Below are positions 20,727 to 28,081 of a stretch of DNA of 64,000 nucleotides, one piece after another; position 1 is the stretch's first letter, and the number at the start of each line of letters is the position of its first letter. Location of the stretch: the NCBI GenBank assembly GCA_903848645.1, contig CAINGU010000031.1:1-64000 (forward strand), read 5' to 3'. The translations under genes and the position numbers were made by a program. Origin of the DNA: an uncultured cyanobacterium. GTDB lineage: Bacteria > Cyanobacteriota > Cyanobacteriia > Cyanobacteriales > Nostocaceae. The notes below the pieces were generated by a model. That model worked only from the letters and a program-made list of their open reading frames with translations, made no database searches and was not told the origin of the DNA.

Positions 20727-21301
20727 AGTCCCTCGCTTAGAATTGTTGGGTTGTTCAACTCTGACCATTGGTAGAAATTGTTGTTTAATGGCTCAAACCA
20801 CTCTTTTCTTGGAGATTCGTAAAGTCGAGCCAACTTAAAACGAGTGTTACCTCTTGCGTTGGCAAGTCTCAAGTCAGCCTCAACTATCGCCCCGAATCCA
20901 GTTGGTTCAGTGACGGGTGGATTGAGAACTTCATCCCAATCCTCTGCAAAGAGCGAGAGTCCACAACTTGTCCAAGGTTTAGTCAAAATCTCAAATTGTT
21001 CTGTGGTGATTTTGTCTTTGACTAATACTGCTAAATCCGCATCCCGAGCCGCATACCGAGCCGCATCCCGAGCCGCATCCCAAGCCGCATACCAAGCCGC
21101 ATACCAAGCCGCATACCGAGCCGCATCCCAAGCCGCATCCCAAGCCGCTGACCAAGCCGCATAACTCCGAGCCGCTGGGATATGAGCCGCATCCCGAGCC
21201 GCTGACAACTTTTTAATTTTGGCATCATCAAGAGATTTCCAAACTTTGATGAATTGCTCGGTTGTTAGGTAGGTCTTGGTGACGGGAAGGGGTTGGGTCA
21301 T
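20723..21301 (-). CDS. Ala/Trp/Asp tandem-repeat protein
   Basis: 192 residues. Residues about 40-88 are tetrapeptide-like repeats of the form AAWD/AARD/AARY/AAWY, flanked by non-repetitive domains. The repeats should form an amphipathic Ala-rich helix. Similar repeat segments occur in scattered phage and bacterial proteins without a defined role. Starts MTQP and is coupled to a 22-residue upstream frame. GC-rich compared with the genome. Confidence 0.65.
   Translation of the reverse strand: MTQPLPVTKTYLTTEQFIKVWKSLDDAKIKKLSAARDAAHIPAARSYAAWSAAWDAAWDAARYAAWYAAWYAAWDAARDAARYAARDADLAVLVKDKITTEQFEILTKPWTSCGLSLFAEDWDEVLNPPVTEPTGFGAIVEADLRLANARGNTRFKLARLYESPRKEWFEPLNNNFYQWSELNNPTILSEGL
21037..21205. 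repeat. 12 bp tandem repeats inside the AAWD protein gene
   Basis: More than ten units of GC(A/T)(T/G)(A/C)CC(A/G)AGCC read on the + strand, varying at the codon for W/R and D/Y. Unit number could change by slippage in steps of four residues. Confidence 0.8.
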
Positions 21302-21366
21302 TTGATTACCTCATATTGAGCTAATTCTCTTTGGTAATCTGGGTTCGGGCCAGAAAATCTACTCAT
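21298..21366 (-). CDS. 22-residue peptide
   Basis: MSRFSGPNPDYQRELAQYEV..., stop overlapping the next ATG (AAATGACC) in the same way as the 55-residue gene at 19757. Possibly a translation-coupling leader. Confidence 0.35.
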   Translation of the reverse strand: MSRFSGPNPDYQRELAQYEVIK

Positions 21367-21629
21367 GAAAGTGCCTTTCTTATAGTTATAATGATACTAC
21401 AATTTTGCCATTTAATTCCTGGTAAACCCATTTTCTCACAACCATTACAATTACCAATTACATCTCTAGGATAATCAGGAAGAGTTGTTCCAAACACATT
21501 AGGAAAATGTGTATCTACTAATTTTGTTAATGCTTCATTCCAATTATGAGGATACCATTCATCTATTTTTTCTCGCAAATCATCATATGGCTGTACAGCA
21601 GTTCTACGGATATGATCTTCATAACTCAT
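21363..21629 (-). CDS. Hypothetical 88-residue protein
   Basis: Contains DEWYPHNWNEALTKLVDTHFP and a GNCNGCEKMG Cys pair. Overlaps the following 22-residue frame. No family recognised. Confidence 0.55.
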   Translation of the reverse strand: MSYEDHIRRTAVQPYDDLREKIDEWYPHNWNEALTKLVDTHFPNVFGTTLPDYPRDVIGNCNGCEKMGLPGIKWQNCSIIITIRKALS

Positions 21630-21858
21630 TTGTTCCCCTTATAACAGAAATAACATCATCAACAGAAATTACTTTCCAAGTCTCGTACTCCCCACGAACT
21701 TCTGGATAAATTAATTGTTCAAAAACTCTTGAAGAATTTTTAATATCATTAATTAATTTTTCACGAAGGTATGAATCTTTAAATGGTTGGGAATAATAAT
21801 GCATTTGCTCTATGTGCCGTCCAGCTAACGAGCAACAAACATGATCCCCAGTAGCCAT
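21619..21858 (-). CDS. Hypothetical 79-residue protein
   Basis: ATG at 21858 overlaps the previous stop (TAATG). MATGDHVCCSLAGRHIEQMHYY has a Cys pair and three His. Function unknown. Confidence 0.55.
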   Translation of the reverse strand: MATGDHVCCSLAGRHIEQMHYYSQPFKDSYLREKLINDIKNSSRVFEQLIYPEVRGEYETWKVISVDDVISVIRGTNEL

Positions 21859-22043
21859 TATTGAATTATGCCCATTTCTCTTGCTTGGTTCTTTGAAATA
21901 AGAATTTTTCCTGTGATGCAGTGGCATTGAACTTGCATGGGAGTCATTCCTGTAGGGTCACTTGGGTCGGGCTGACTAGGTGCTTCCCCTGTCCCATTAC
22001 AATCTGGGCAGTAAATTTCAAGATTTAAATCATCATCACTCAT
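21858..22043 (-). CDS. DnaJ-like zinc-finger protein
   Basis: 61 residues: CPDCNGTGEA then CHCITGK, the CxxCxGxG repeat of DnaJ zinc fingers in a minimal form. It lies directly behind a TGTCAG-class promoter. Might be an adaptor for host chaperone or RNA, but that is guesswork. Confidence 0.6.
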   Translation of the reverse strand: MSDDDLNLEIYCPDCNGTGEAPSQPDPSDPTGMTPMQVQCHCITGKILISKNQAREMGIIQ

Positions 22044-22068
22044 TGTTTTTATCCTTTATCATAATAGT

Positions 22069-22097
22069 ATTATATCATTCAGCACTGACATTATCTC
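22069..22097 (-). promoter_or_regulatory. TGTCAG-class promoter (- strand)
   Basis: On the - strand GATAATGTCAG (TGTCAG at 22090-22085), exactly 10 bp, TATAAT at 22074-22069. Same architecture as the + strand family. Confidence 0.7.
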
Positions 22098-22141
22098 GTC
22101 TAAAACACTAACATTATCTCGTCTAAAACACTAACATTATC
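22083..22141. repeat. 2.5 tandem copies of a 23 bp promoter-upstream unit
   Basis: Units 22083-22105, 22106-22128 and partial 22129-22141. Each holds GATAATGTYAGTG on the - strand, but only the promoter-proximal one keeps TGTCAG and a -10 box. Confidence 0.75.
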
Positions 22142-22589
22142 CGTAGAAAGGTAGCAGTAACCATGAAGGTTTACGAAATTCAGACTTTAAAACTAATCCT
22201 TTTGAATCAAGGAATTCAATAAATTTATTTAATTTATCAATTTCAGATTGTGGGGGATTTTCAAGTGAATCAATTTTACGTGCTTCCCATGAACTTCTAT
22301 ATCGGTAATTACTTAAATTAATAACATGACCACTATAACTATATGTCCCATATCTATTTTGATCTAAACCAGATTCTCTTACAAGATCCCATTTATTTTG
22401 TGATTCATCCTTATATCCAGCAAACTCTGCAAATAGATCATCTATTATTTCGTCTAATTCAATATAAGCATCTTCATCTTCTAGCTCTGGAGAATGATAA
22501 TTTTTTAAACCATCTTTAAAATGCCATTCGCTCTCTTCACCGCCAATATCAATTCCAAAAGCCAAGATTGCATCTGGATCCATACCCAT
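22137..22589 (-). CDS. Hypothetical 150-residue acidic protein
   Basis: Acidic, with DPDAILAFGIDIGGEESEW near the start, a pattern seen in many phage hypotheticals. No catalytic motif recognised. Its 3' end runs into the tandem repeat. Confidence 0.6.
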   Translation of the reverse strand: MGMDPDAILAFGIDIGGEESEWHFKDGLKNYHSPELEDEDAYIELDEIIDDLFAEFAGYKDESQNKWDLVRESGLDQNRYGTYSYSGHVINLSNYRYRSSWEARKIDSLENPPQSEIDKLNKFIEFLDSKGLVLKSEFRKPSWLLLPFYG

Positions 22590-22898
22590 TTATTTACCCA
22601 ATTTCTTTCTCATGTTAAAATCATGCTCTAGCTCTAAAACATAATGATCTACAAATATTTCATTATCTTTAAATCCTTGATTCTTATAAACATCTGCAAC
22701 TTTGCCATGACCGTTATAAATAAGCCAAGATACTCTTTTATAATCCCCACCTAATTGAACAAAAACCATCTTAAATGAAGAAATTTGGTGGTAAGTACCA
22801 ATTATTGCAATATTCGCAAAAGGATTTTTTGTTTGATATGCTGCAGCCAATTTTAACATATTGGTTGTTCTGCCAGTTCCTCTAAGTCTATTTGACAT
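22590..22898 (-). CDS. Protein with degenerate P-loop
   Basis: 102 residues. GTGRTTNML at residues 7-15 resembles a P-loop lacking the usual GK pair, followed by beta-alpha alternation. Possibly a truncated or inactive NTPase-like fold. Directly follows the upstream gene. Confidence 0.5.
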   Translation of the reverse strand: MSNRLRGTGRTTNMLKLAAAYQTKNPFANIAIIGTYHQISSFKMVFVQLGGDYKRVSWLIYNGHGKVADVYKNQGFKDNEIFVDHYVLELEHDFNMRKKLGK

Positions 22899-23221
22899 TA
22901 GAACCCGCCAAACAAAATCTTTTTTGCTCTATAAACAGATTCAGAGCATGGGTAATCTTCTTCGCAAATACCGCACCATCTATCGTCACTTGTTAATTTT
23001 TTTCCTGTAAGAATAGAAATAGCAACTTTGTTAATTGAAAAAGTATGATCTTGAAAATCTTTTTCAAGAGTTAAAAATGCATTAACTACCATTGGTCGTG
23101 CAAATGCACGATTAGCTTCATTACGACAAAAGTGTTGTGCGTATTCAACTAATTCTATATCAGAATAATCTTCTAATCGTCTATTATCTACAAGTGGGTC
23201 TTTCATGATTTTGTTCTCCAT
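22898..23221 (-). CDS. Hypothetical 107-residue protein
   Basis: CGICEEDYPC near the C-terminus suggests a metal site; N-terminal half helical. Start overlaps the GTP-like neighbour by one base. Confidence 0.55.
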   Translation of the reverse strand: MENKIMKDPLVDNRRLEDYSDIELVEYAQHFCRNEANRAFARPMVVNAFLTLEKDFQDHTFSINKVAISILTGKKLTSDDRWCGICEEDYPCSESVYRAKKILFGGF

Positions 23222-23419
23222 TTATGAAAAATCTGTATTTAAATATTGTCGGCTTGCTTGCAAAACTTGATCAATTTTTCCATTAATAATTAAAGTAATT
23301 GGAGATACCATACCCAATTTTCCAATATTTGGATTTGCTAACCACCAGCCAAATGCATCTGGTTGCAAAACACCTGTTACATTATTAAATATTTCTGTTA
23401 TTTTTTCTTCATTTGTCAT
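23222..23419 (-). CDS. Hypothetical 65-residue protein
   Basis: Start MTNEEK chosen for its overlap with the TGA of the upstream gene. Contains PDAFGWWLANPNIG. Function unknown. Confidence 0.5.
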   Translation of the reverse strand: MTNEEKITEIFNNVTGVLQPDAFGWWLANPNIGKLGMVSPITLIINGKIDQVLQASRQYLNTDFS

Positions 23420-23640
23420 GGTTGGCACTCAGGACTATTAGTGATTGCATTACCTCCACGATCAATAGTGTAAACCAAAGTTGTGCCATCACACTGCTTA
23501 GTAGTCCAACCATTTATATAAACAATACCATTACGGGGGTCTGTATTTGGTGGAGGCATATGATCATCTTTAACAATAACAAAAATTGCCATTGCTGATA
23601 TTGTAAAAACAATACCAAAAACAGTTAATGCATTTCGCAA
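23416..23640 (-). CDS. Small membrane-anchored protein with unclear start
   Basis: 74 residues from a TTG codon, with one membrane helix (LTVFGIVFTISAMAIFVIV) and an exterior domain with two Cys. The frame stays open 17 codons upstream to 23691, where an ATA codon sits 6 bp after AAGGAG, so the real start may be non-standard. Confidence 0.5.
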   Translation of the reverse strand: MRNALTVFGIVFTISAMAIFVIVKDDHMPPPNTDPRNGIVYINGWTTKQCDGTTLVYTIDRGGNAITNSPECQP

Positions 23641-23716
23641 ATTAGGTCTTTTCCTAGATCTTTTTGCTTCCCAAGGATCGTAGTTATCTATTTTAATCTC
23701 CTTTAATTAATACACT

Positions 23717-23746
23717 ATTCTATCACGATAATATAGATTTTGTCAA
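23717..23746 (-). promoter_or_regulatory. Consensus promoter (- strand)
   Basis: TTGACA (23746-23741), 18 bp, TAGAAT (23722-23717); drives the 23416 gene and those downstream. Confidence 0.65.
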
Positions 23747-23752
23747 TACATA

Positions 23753-24283
23753 TTATGCTTGCATAAATGTAACTTCATTTGGAAATACATCTGTAAGTAA
23801 TTTCTCTACTTCTTGTAACCTATTTGAGCCTAGTGTAGACCAATATTCTTTTCCTAAATCTTTCCAATATTCCATAAGCATATATTTAATTCTTAATAAA
23901 TTCTCTTTATCTATTGGAACATATTTATCTGAAACAGGCTCTTGCCCTTTAGAAACCCATTCTTCTGCACATTCCCAATTACAAAATACTAAATCCTCAA
24001 AACTTAGCTCTTCATCAAAATCTGTATAAGTTCTTCGGAGGGGCTTACTACAATTTTCGCAACGGCTGCGGTTTTCTCTTTCAATCCACACAACATCAGT
24101 TGGAACAACTTTTGCGGGGCGTAAAGAATATACTGCATCTTTACTTATAACAGTATTTGCAGTATCGTGATCTTCACGAACAAATATAAGATTATCAAAT
24201 ATTGGATGTTGATACCCAAACATAGGTAAGCCTTTGTATTCAAACATCAAAAAGTTAGGTTCTAATATTTCTTCTTTTTTCAT
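23753..24283 (-). CDS. Hypothetical protein with MYM/TRASH-like zinc site
   Basis: 176 residues. CENCSKPL...VFCNWECAEEW (about residues 78-115) is a CxxC...CxxxC zinc pattern like TRASH/MYM fingers. Flanks are acidic and helical. Function unknown. Confidence 0.6.
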   Translation of the reverse strand: MKKEEILEPNFLMFEYKGLPMFGYQHPIFDNLIFVREDHDTANTVISKDAVYSLRPAKVVPTDVVWIERENRSRCENCSKPLRRTYTDFDEELSFEDLVFCNWECAEEWVSKGQEPVSDKYVPIDKENLLRIKYMLMEYWKDLGKEYWSTLGSNRLQEVEKLLTDVFPNEVTFMQA

Positions 24284-24297
24284 TTTATTCCTTTATC

Positions 24298-24726
24298 TTA
24301 TGGTTCAGTAATTAAATACTTATGATCTTCTACTCTTTGTCCTTTAATTTCTGTAAGACTAAGTTTATTTAAATATTCTTGCCATAGTTTTTCAAATTCA
24401 ATTTTATTATTCCAAAGTTGCCCTTCGGTTACATAAAAATCTTTCAAAAACTTTTTGTGCAAACTTTCAATAAGAGCAAGTGCTCCTTTAAATTCTTCTT
24501 TGTAAATTGCAGAATCAAGATCAATAAATGTTTGAATTTTATCATACTCTTCTGCCAAAATTTTCATAGATTTTAATAGACCTGCTCTATGACCACGAAG
24601 CCAAAGCTTTTTGCTACTATATGCTACCGCATTTTCTTTTTCCCATTGACGGTTTCTTTTATCATTTTCTGAATTATTTTTATTTTTCATATTACTCCAA
24701 ACCCGCTCTGCTTCTAAAGATGCCAT
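24298..24726 (-). CDS. Hypothetical coiled-coil protein
   Basis: 142 residues, highly charged and helical over its whole length (ENDKRNRQWEKENAVAY...). One-base overlap with the upstream gene. Function unknown. Confidence 0.6.
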   Translation of the reverse strand: MASLEAERVWSNMKNKNNSENDKRNRQWEKENAVAYSSKKLWLRGHRAGLLKSMKILAEEYDKIQTFIDLDSAIYKEEFKGALALIESLHKKFLKDFYVTEGQLWNNKIEFEKLWQEYLNKLSLTEIKGQRVEDHKYLITEP

Positions 24727-25034
24727 TACAGTTCACGCCTTTCTGATGGAAGAAGATGAATAAATCCTGGATCTTCATCAAACACAAATCCTGTCTTATC
24801 TCCATGACCATGAATAAAGAGAGCATCTGCATAAGACTTATAAATGGCTACAGAACGAACTGTAGATTGCCACTGAATAACTGTAGTACCATCAGGAAAT
24901 ACCGCTCCAAGGGCTACAATTCCAGTTCCAGAGGTTCCAGAAACGTCTTCTCTGCGAAGTTGCTTAAAAGTTCTTACTTTATCGGCTGGCGATACTGGAT
25001 TAAATATTTCTTCTTTAGTTATTTGCTTTGTCAT
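24726..25034 (-). CDS. Hypothetical 102-residue protein
   Basis: Starts MTKQITKE after GAGGAG. Beta-rich centre (GTGIVALGAVFPDGTTVIQWQSTVRSV). No family recognised. Confidence 0.6.
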   Translation of the reverse strand: MTKQITKEEIFNPVSPADKVRTFKQLRREDVSGTSGTGIVALGAVFPDGTTVIQWQSTVRSVAIYKSYADALFIHGHGDKTGFVFDEDPGFIHLLPSERREL

Positions 25035-25362
25035 ATATCTCCTCAAATATATTTGGCTTGCATGGGTAAAATTCACCTTTTGTGCCTTTAATTACATAAT
25101 CATCAAGAGAGGCTGTAATCCAACCTTCTAAAGTTTTAATACCTAATTGAAATGGAGGCAATCCTTTACCATTTAATCTAATTAGTTCTTCATCCATATG
25201 TTTACATTCTTGACATTGACATCTTGGTTCATATTCAGCATTTGGCTTAAATCCATCAATTTCAGGTGACTTGTTAATCCAATTAAGAATTTCTATTACA
25301 GTGTCAAAATTTAATTGAACTGCTTCAATTATGACAGGCTTTTTTATGTATTTCTTAATCAT
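25015..25362 (-). CDS. PGDYG-like phage protein
   Basis: 115 residues. The N-terminal KKPVIIEAVQLN and the C-terminal GDxxIKGxxGEFYPCKPxIFExxY pattern (here LDDYVIKGTKGEFYPCKPNIFEEIY) belong to a very common phage family of unknown function, sometimes called PGDYG. The middle contains an extra CQCQECKH cysteine insert. Confidence 0.7.
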   Translation of the reverse strand: MIKKYIKKPVIIEAVQLNFDTVIEILNWINKSPEIDGFKPNAEYEPRCQCQECKHMDEELIRLNGKGLPPFQLGIKTLEGWITASLDDYVIKGTKGEFYPCKPNIFEEIYDKANN

Positions 25363-25738
25363 TTAAATTCCTAAACTTTAAATATTTAGTTTCATACAAA
25401 GTTATAAAATCTTTTAAGCCTTCAAAAGTTTCAGATTTTGAAGATAGCATTAATTGGTGAACTTCTTCTAAATCGGAGTCTTTAAGCTGGTTTGAATCAT
25501 TAGCAATCCAATGAATAATTCTATCAACATCAGCAATTTTCTTATTTTTTTCAGCAGTGGGAGCTGAATAATAATTCGCAAAACCATACTTATTTTTATG
25601 AAAAATTTCAATTCTATTAAGAACTACTCTTCCAGTAGGAGTATTTAAAAATTCTTTCCAAGCTTTAAATTCTGCTGCACGACTTTCTACTGTTTCAGTA
25701 TTAAGTGGTTTTTCTTTTTTGCTACGTTTATTAAACAT
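25355..25738 (-). CDS. Hypothetical 127-residue protein
   Basis: Basic N-terminus (MFNKRSKKEKPL), helical body. Overlaps both neighbours by 8 bp. No family recognised. Confidence 0.6.
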   Translation of the reverse strand: MFNKRSKKEKPLNTETVESRAAEFKAWKEFLNTPTGRVVLNRIEIFHKNKYGFANYYSAPTAEKNKKIADVDRIIHWIANDSNQLKDSDLEEVHQLMLSSKSETFEGLKDFITLYETKYLKFRNLND

Positions 25739-25958
25739 TTTTTCTACCTATCTTATTTATAAAATTAAATACTATTTTAATTACTGTTACTATTACCTCT
25801 GTATAAAAGTTAATAATTAAAGTTACCATAAATAAAAATACATCTCCGCCAAAACTATTATTTTTTTGTGCAGCATAGGCTGCTAAAAAAGTCCAGCCAA
25901 TTGATAACAAAAACATAAATAATAATTGTGTATTTGAAAGATGATCTTTTTTAGCCAT
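25731..25958 (-). CDS. Small two-helix membrane protein
   Basis: 75 residues with two hydrophobic helices (about 11-29 and 38-62). Coupled to the upstream small gene (TAATG). Confidence 0.55.
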   Translation of the reverse strand: MAKKDHLSNTQLLFMFLLSIGWTFLAAYAAQKNNSFGGDVFLFMVTLIINFYTEVIVTVIKIVFNFINKIGRKNV

Positions 25959-26086
25959 TAGCTTTCCTCACAATCGCAATTACAACTGCATCTTTTTTCG
26001 GGGAATGGAATAAAACGTAGTATAAAAAATACCCCAAAAATAAAATCCCACCAATGATGGGTTAGCCATGCAGTAAATGTATTCAT
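25958..26086 (-). CDS. 42-residue membrane peptide with CSCNCDC tail, leaderless
   Basis: ATG lies 6 bp after the -10 box, so no leader. A Trp/Phe-rich membrane helix is followed by RCSCNCDCEES, a cytoplasmic-looking four-Cys cluster. Confidence 0.5.
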   Translation of the reverse strand: MNTFTAWLTHHWWDFIFGVFFILRFIPFPEKRCSCNCDCEES

Positions 26087-26092
26087 GGTATT

Positions 26093-26122
26093 ATTCTATC
26101 ACTTTCTTTTTGCTTTTGTCAA
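26093..26122 (-). promoter_or_regulatory. Promoter of a leaderless transcript
   Basis: TTGACA (26122-26117), 18 bp, TAGAAT (26098-26093), then AATACC and ATG. The promoter overlaps the 3' end of the 26099 gene. Confidence 0.7.
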
Positions 26123-26218
26123 TGGATTATTAGTAGTAGTTTCGCAAAATTTGCAAAACCAATAGTTCCCAATTTTTTCAGGAACCCATTTATGTTTACA
26201 GTTGTTCACTTGACTCAT
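26099..26218 (-). CDS. 39-residue zinc-ribbon-like peptide
   Basis: NNCKHKWVPEKIGNYWFCKFCET: C-x-H and CxxC form a minimal zinc ribbon; basic C-terminus. Confidence 0.5.
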   Translation of the reverse strand: MSQVNNCKHKWVPEKIGNYWFCKFCETTTNNPLTKAKRK

Positions 26219-26330
26219 ATTCTATAGGTTTGGACATATTAAACTTTCTTTCCCAGTATTCAGCATCACTTTTTGCTTTATTTAATTCAATAAATAAGCG
26301 TGGAATTAGCCCTTTATAAAATTCAATCAT
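26196..26330 (-). CDS. 44-residue helical peptide
   Basis: MIEFYKGLIPRLFIELNKAKSD...; overlaps the zinc peptide gene by 23 bp. A TTG 15 bp upstream is an alternative start. Uncertain. Confidence 0.4.
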   Translation of the reverse strand: MIEFYKGLIPRLFIELNKAKSDAEYWERKFNMSKPIEYESSEQL

Positions 26331-26345
26331 TTCTTCTTGATTCAA

Positions 26346-26588
26346 TTACTTAGATGCTTCCTGTAATGAAATTAATTTAGCTAACGTGCGGTGTGACATT
26401 GTTTTTTTAAAATGCCCTTCACGCTTCGGATCTGGAATCTCAAATTCCAATTTAAATCCGTTTTGTACTTTACGCCATAGCCAATCAATGTGGCTATCTT
26501 CGGTCTTACGTTTGCGTTTAACAGGGCTAAACGTCATTACTCTATTCTCAGTATTAAACTTTTCGTGACGGCGTTGTGCTCTATTCAC
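26346..26588 (-). CDS. Small basic protein (GTG start)
   Basis: 80 residues starting VNRAQRRHEKF inside the end of ssb. Rich in Arg/Lys (PVKRKRKTED), a likely nucleic-acid binder of unknown role, co-translated with ssb. Confidence 0.5.
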   Translation of the reverse strand: MNRAQRRHEKFNTENRVMTFSPVKRKRKTEDSHIDWLWRKVQNGFKLEFEIPDPKREGHFKKTMSHRTLAKLISLQEASK

Positions 26589-26973
26589 GGGCACCACTCA
26601 GGTCTTGCCACAGGTCGTCTCCAGAATTAAGTACAGAATGTGCTGGCTTATTTGGAAGATCTAAGCCAATTCCAGAAGCTTTGGTTTCATATACATATCG
26701 CTTTGTTCCATCTGCAGCCTCAAAACTACGTTCCTTAATTGTACCCACAACAATAACACTATCGCCTTTCTTGAGGGTATTGTAAGCCTTTTCTGCAAGG
26801 GTTCCCCATGCTTCAATAGTCCAGCCAGATGTATCTCTGCTTTGCCATTCATCTTTATCATCTTTATAAGAATCGCTTGTAATGATACGAAACTTGGACA
26901 CCTTAGTGCTTGATAGTTCGCGTATTTCGGGATCTGCAGCAAGGTTTCCCTTAATTGTTATTTGTGGATTCAT
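26581..26973 (-). CDS. ssb: Single-stranded DNA-binding protein
   Basis: 130 residues with an OB-fold SSB pattern: ITIKGNLAADPEIRE at the start, SKFRIITSD, WTIEAWGTLAEKAYNTLKKGDSVIVVGTIKER and a YETKASGIGLDL strand. It coats single-stranded DNA during replication and recombination. The C-terminal tail is short and lacks the DDDIPF-type peptide used by bacterial SSB to recruit host proteins, ending instead in DLWQDLSGARE. Confidence 0.85.
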   Translation of the reverse strand: MNPQITIKGNLAADPEIRELSSTKVSKFRIITSDSYKDDKDEWQSRDTSGWTIEAWGTLAEKAYNTLKKGDSVIVVGTIKERSFEAADGTKRYVYETKASGIGLDLPNKPAHSVLNSGDDLWQDLSGARE

Positions 26974-27172
26974 TTATTATCTCCTTTAGTTTTGAGTTTT
27001 CTATTTTTAATATTTCATTTTCTAATACTTTTTTGGTAGAAAATTTACCAATTCTTATGCATTCTTCTTGTAGATATTCATAATCATATTTAAGTGTATG
27101 ATATTTTGCCATGTAAATAACTAATGCGGGAATAAGCAAACTAAACCAATTACTATTCAGGACAATATCCAT
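26951..27172 (-). CDS. Membrane-anchored coiled-coil protein
   Basis: 73 residues: N-terminal membrane helix (FSLLIPALVIYMA) then charged helix (ENEILKIENSKLKEIINE). Overlaps the ssb start by 23 bp. Confidence 0.5.
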   Translation of the reverse strand: MDIVLNSNWFSLLIPALVIYMAKYHTLKYDYEYLQEECIRIGKFSTKKVLENEILKIENSKLKEIINESTNNN

Positions 27173-27222
27173 TTCCTAAATATGGCCCGAATAGTGCAAA
27201 CATGGCAATTGCAAAATCTTCA

Positions 27223-27579
27223 TCACTTACGGGGACGGTCTGATTTTTTTCCATTTATTATTACATCTCCACCCATTTGAATATTAATGGAATTTTCTCC
27301 ACTTTTTATTTTTTGCTTTAGCTTTTTGCGTTTAGGTTTAGTAGTAAACAAATTAAAAAATTGTGCAACTCCTTCTGCAAGCAAAAATAATATTGCACCT
27401 ATAAACGCTAGAGGCCATAATATTGTTGATCCACAAGCGATAAAAAATCCTTGACCCACATGCCAGAAATGAAATTTTTCATCTTCTTTATATTCATCAT
27501 CATTACGAGCAAATATAGTACCAGTGATAAGTGCTCCAATAAATACTAATATTGAAATAATTATATATGCTATTTTCAC
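27223..27579 (-). CDS. Small membrane protein, LWP family
   Basis: 118 residues, two membrane segments and a basic C-terminal tail. Shares a TxLWPxxxxxxxxFLLAE-like second helix with the products at 27576 and 29264, so three related membrane proteins occur within 2.3 kb. Function unknown. Confidence 0.6.
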   Translation of the reverse strand: MKIAYIIISILVFIGALITGTIFARNDDEYKEDEKFHFWHVGQGFFIACGSTILWPLAFIGAILFLLAEGVAQFFNLFTTKPKRKKLKQKIKSGENSINIQMGGDVIINGKKSDRPRK

Positions 27580-27854
27580 TTCTTGCCTCTCTTAAATTCT
27601 TTTTTCTGATAATTGCTATTCATAATTTTTGCAACTAGTTCTCCTAGCTGCCAAAAAATAAAATATGTGATTCCCGCAGGCCACAAAAGTGCTGTTAATA
27701 TTGCAAATATAAATCCAATAGCAACATCATCTATTTCTATCTCTTGCTTATAACTGAAAACGGATTTGTTATCTCTAAAAATAATTTTTACCCAAATTGG
27801 GAAAGAAATAAATAAAGTAAGGATACTTACTATTAAGTAAAACCAACCGAACAT
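27576..27854 (-). CDS. Small membrane protein, LWP family
   Basis: 92 residues from MFGWFYL, 6 bp after AGGAGA. Two or three membrane helices including AILTALLWPAGITYFIFWQLGELV; paralogue of the 27223 product. Confidence 0.6.
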   Translation of the reverse strand: MFGWFYLIVSILTLFISFPIWVKIIFRDNKSVFSYKQEIEIDDVAIGFIFAILTALLWPAGITYFIFWQLGELVAKIMNSNYQKKEFKRGKK

Positions 27855-27868
27855 ATTGTTCTCCTTAT

Positions 27869-27907
27869 ATTGTATCAAGAAAAGACGGGATCTGTCAAGA
27901 CCCCGCC
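27869..27907 (-). terminator. Terminator with embedded promoter
   Basis: Stem at 27884-27907 (GGCGGGGTCT with AGATCCCGTC, two G-U pairs) followed on the - strand by TTTTCTT. The loop supplies TTGACA (27898-27893), which pairs with TACAAT (27874-27869) at 18 bp to form the next promoter. Confidence 0.7.
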
Positions 27908-27925
27908 CAATCTATATTTAACTTA

Positions 27926-28081
27926 TTATGCTTTTACTGCTAAGTAAATTGTGCCGAGCACAACCGTAGCAATAAGGAGTGCGGGTGCATACATTGCTAA
28001 TAGGGTTTCTGCTACTACAACCACTACAAGGTCTCTTACAAAACCTTTGCTTTTAGTGTAAACAACAAAGTCTTTTAACAT
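27926..28081 (-). CDS. 51-residue membrane protein
   Basis: Two hydrophobic stretches (VVVVVAETLLAMYAPALLIA and TVVLGTIYLAV). ATG overlaps the stop of the SPFH gene, so probably its partner in the membrane. Confidence 0.55.
   Translation of the reverse strand: MLKDFVVYTKSKGFVRDLVVVVVAETLLAMYAPALLIATVVLGTIYLAVKA

Noticed and set aside
20844-21231. Long frames opposite and alongside the AAWD repeat gene
   Set aside because: Produced by 12 bp repeats lacking stops in several frames; only one frame joins non-repetitive flanking domains and has coupling to neighbours.
22083-22141. Short CRISPR array
   Set aside because: Units are directly adjacent without spacers and contain a promoter element; no Cas1/Cas2. 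The Cas4-like gene at 57806 is a recombination nuclease.
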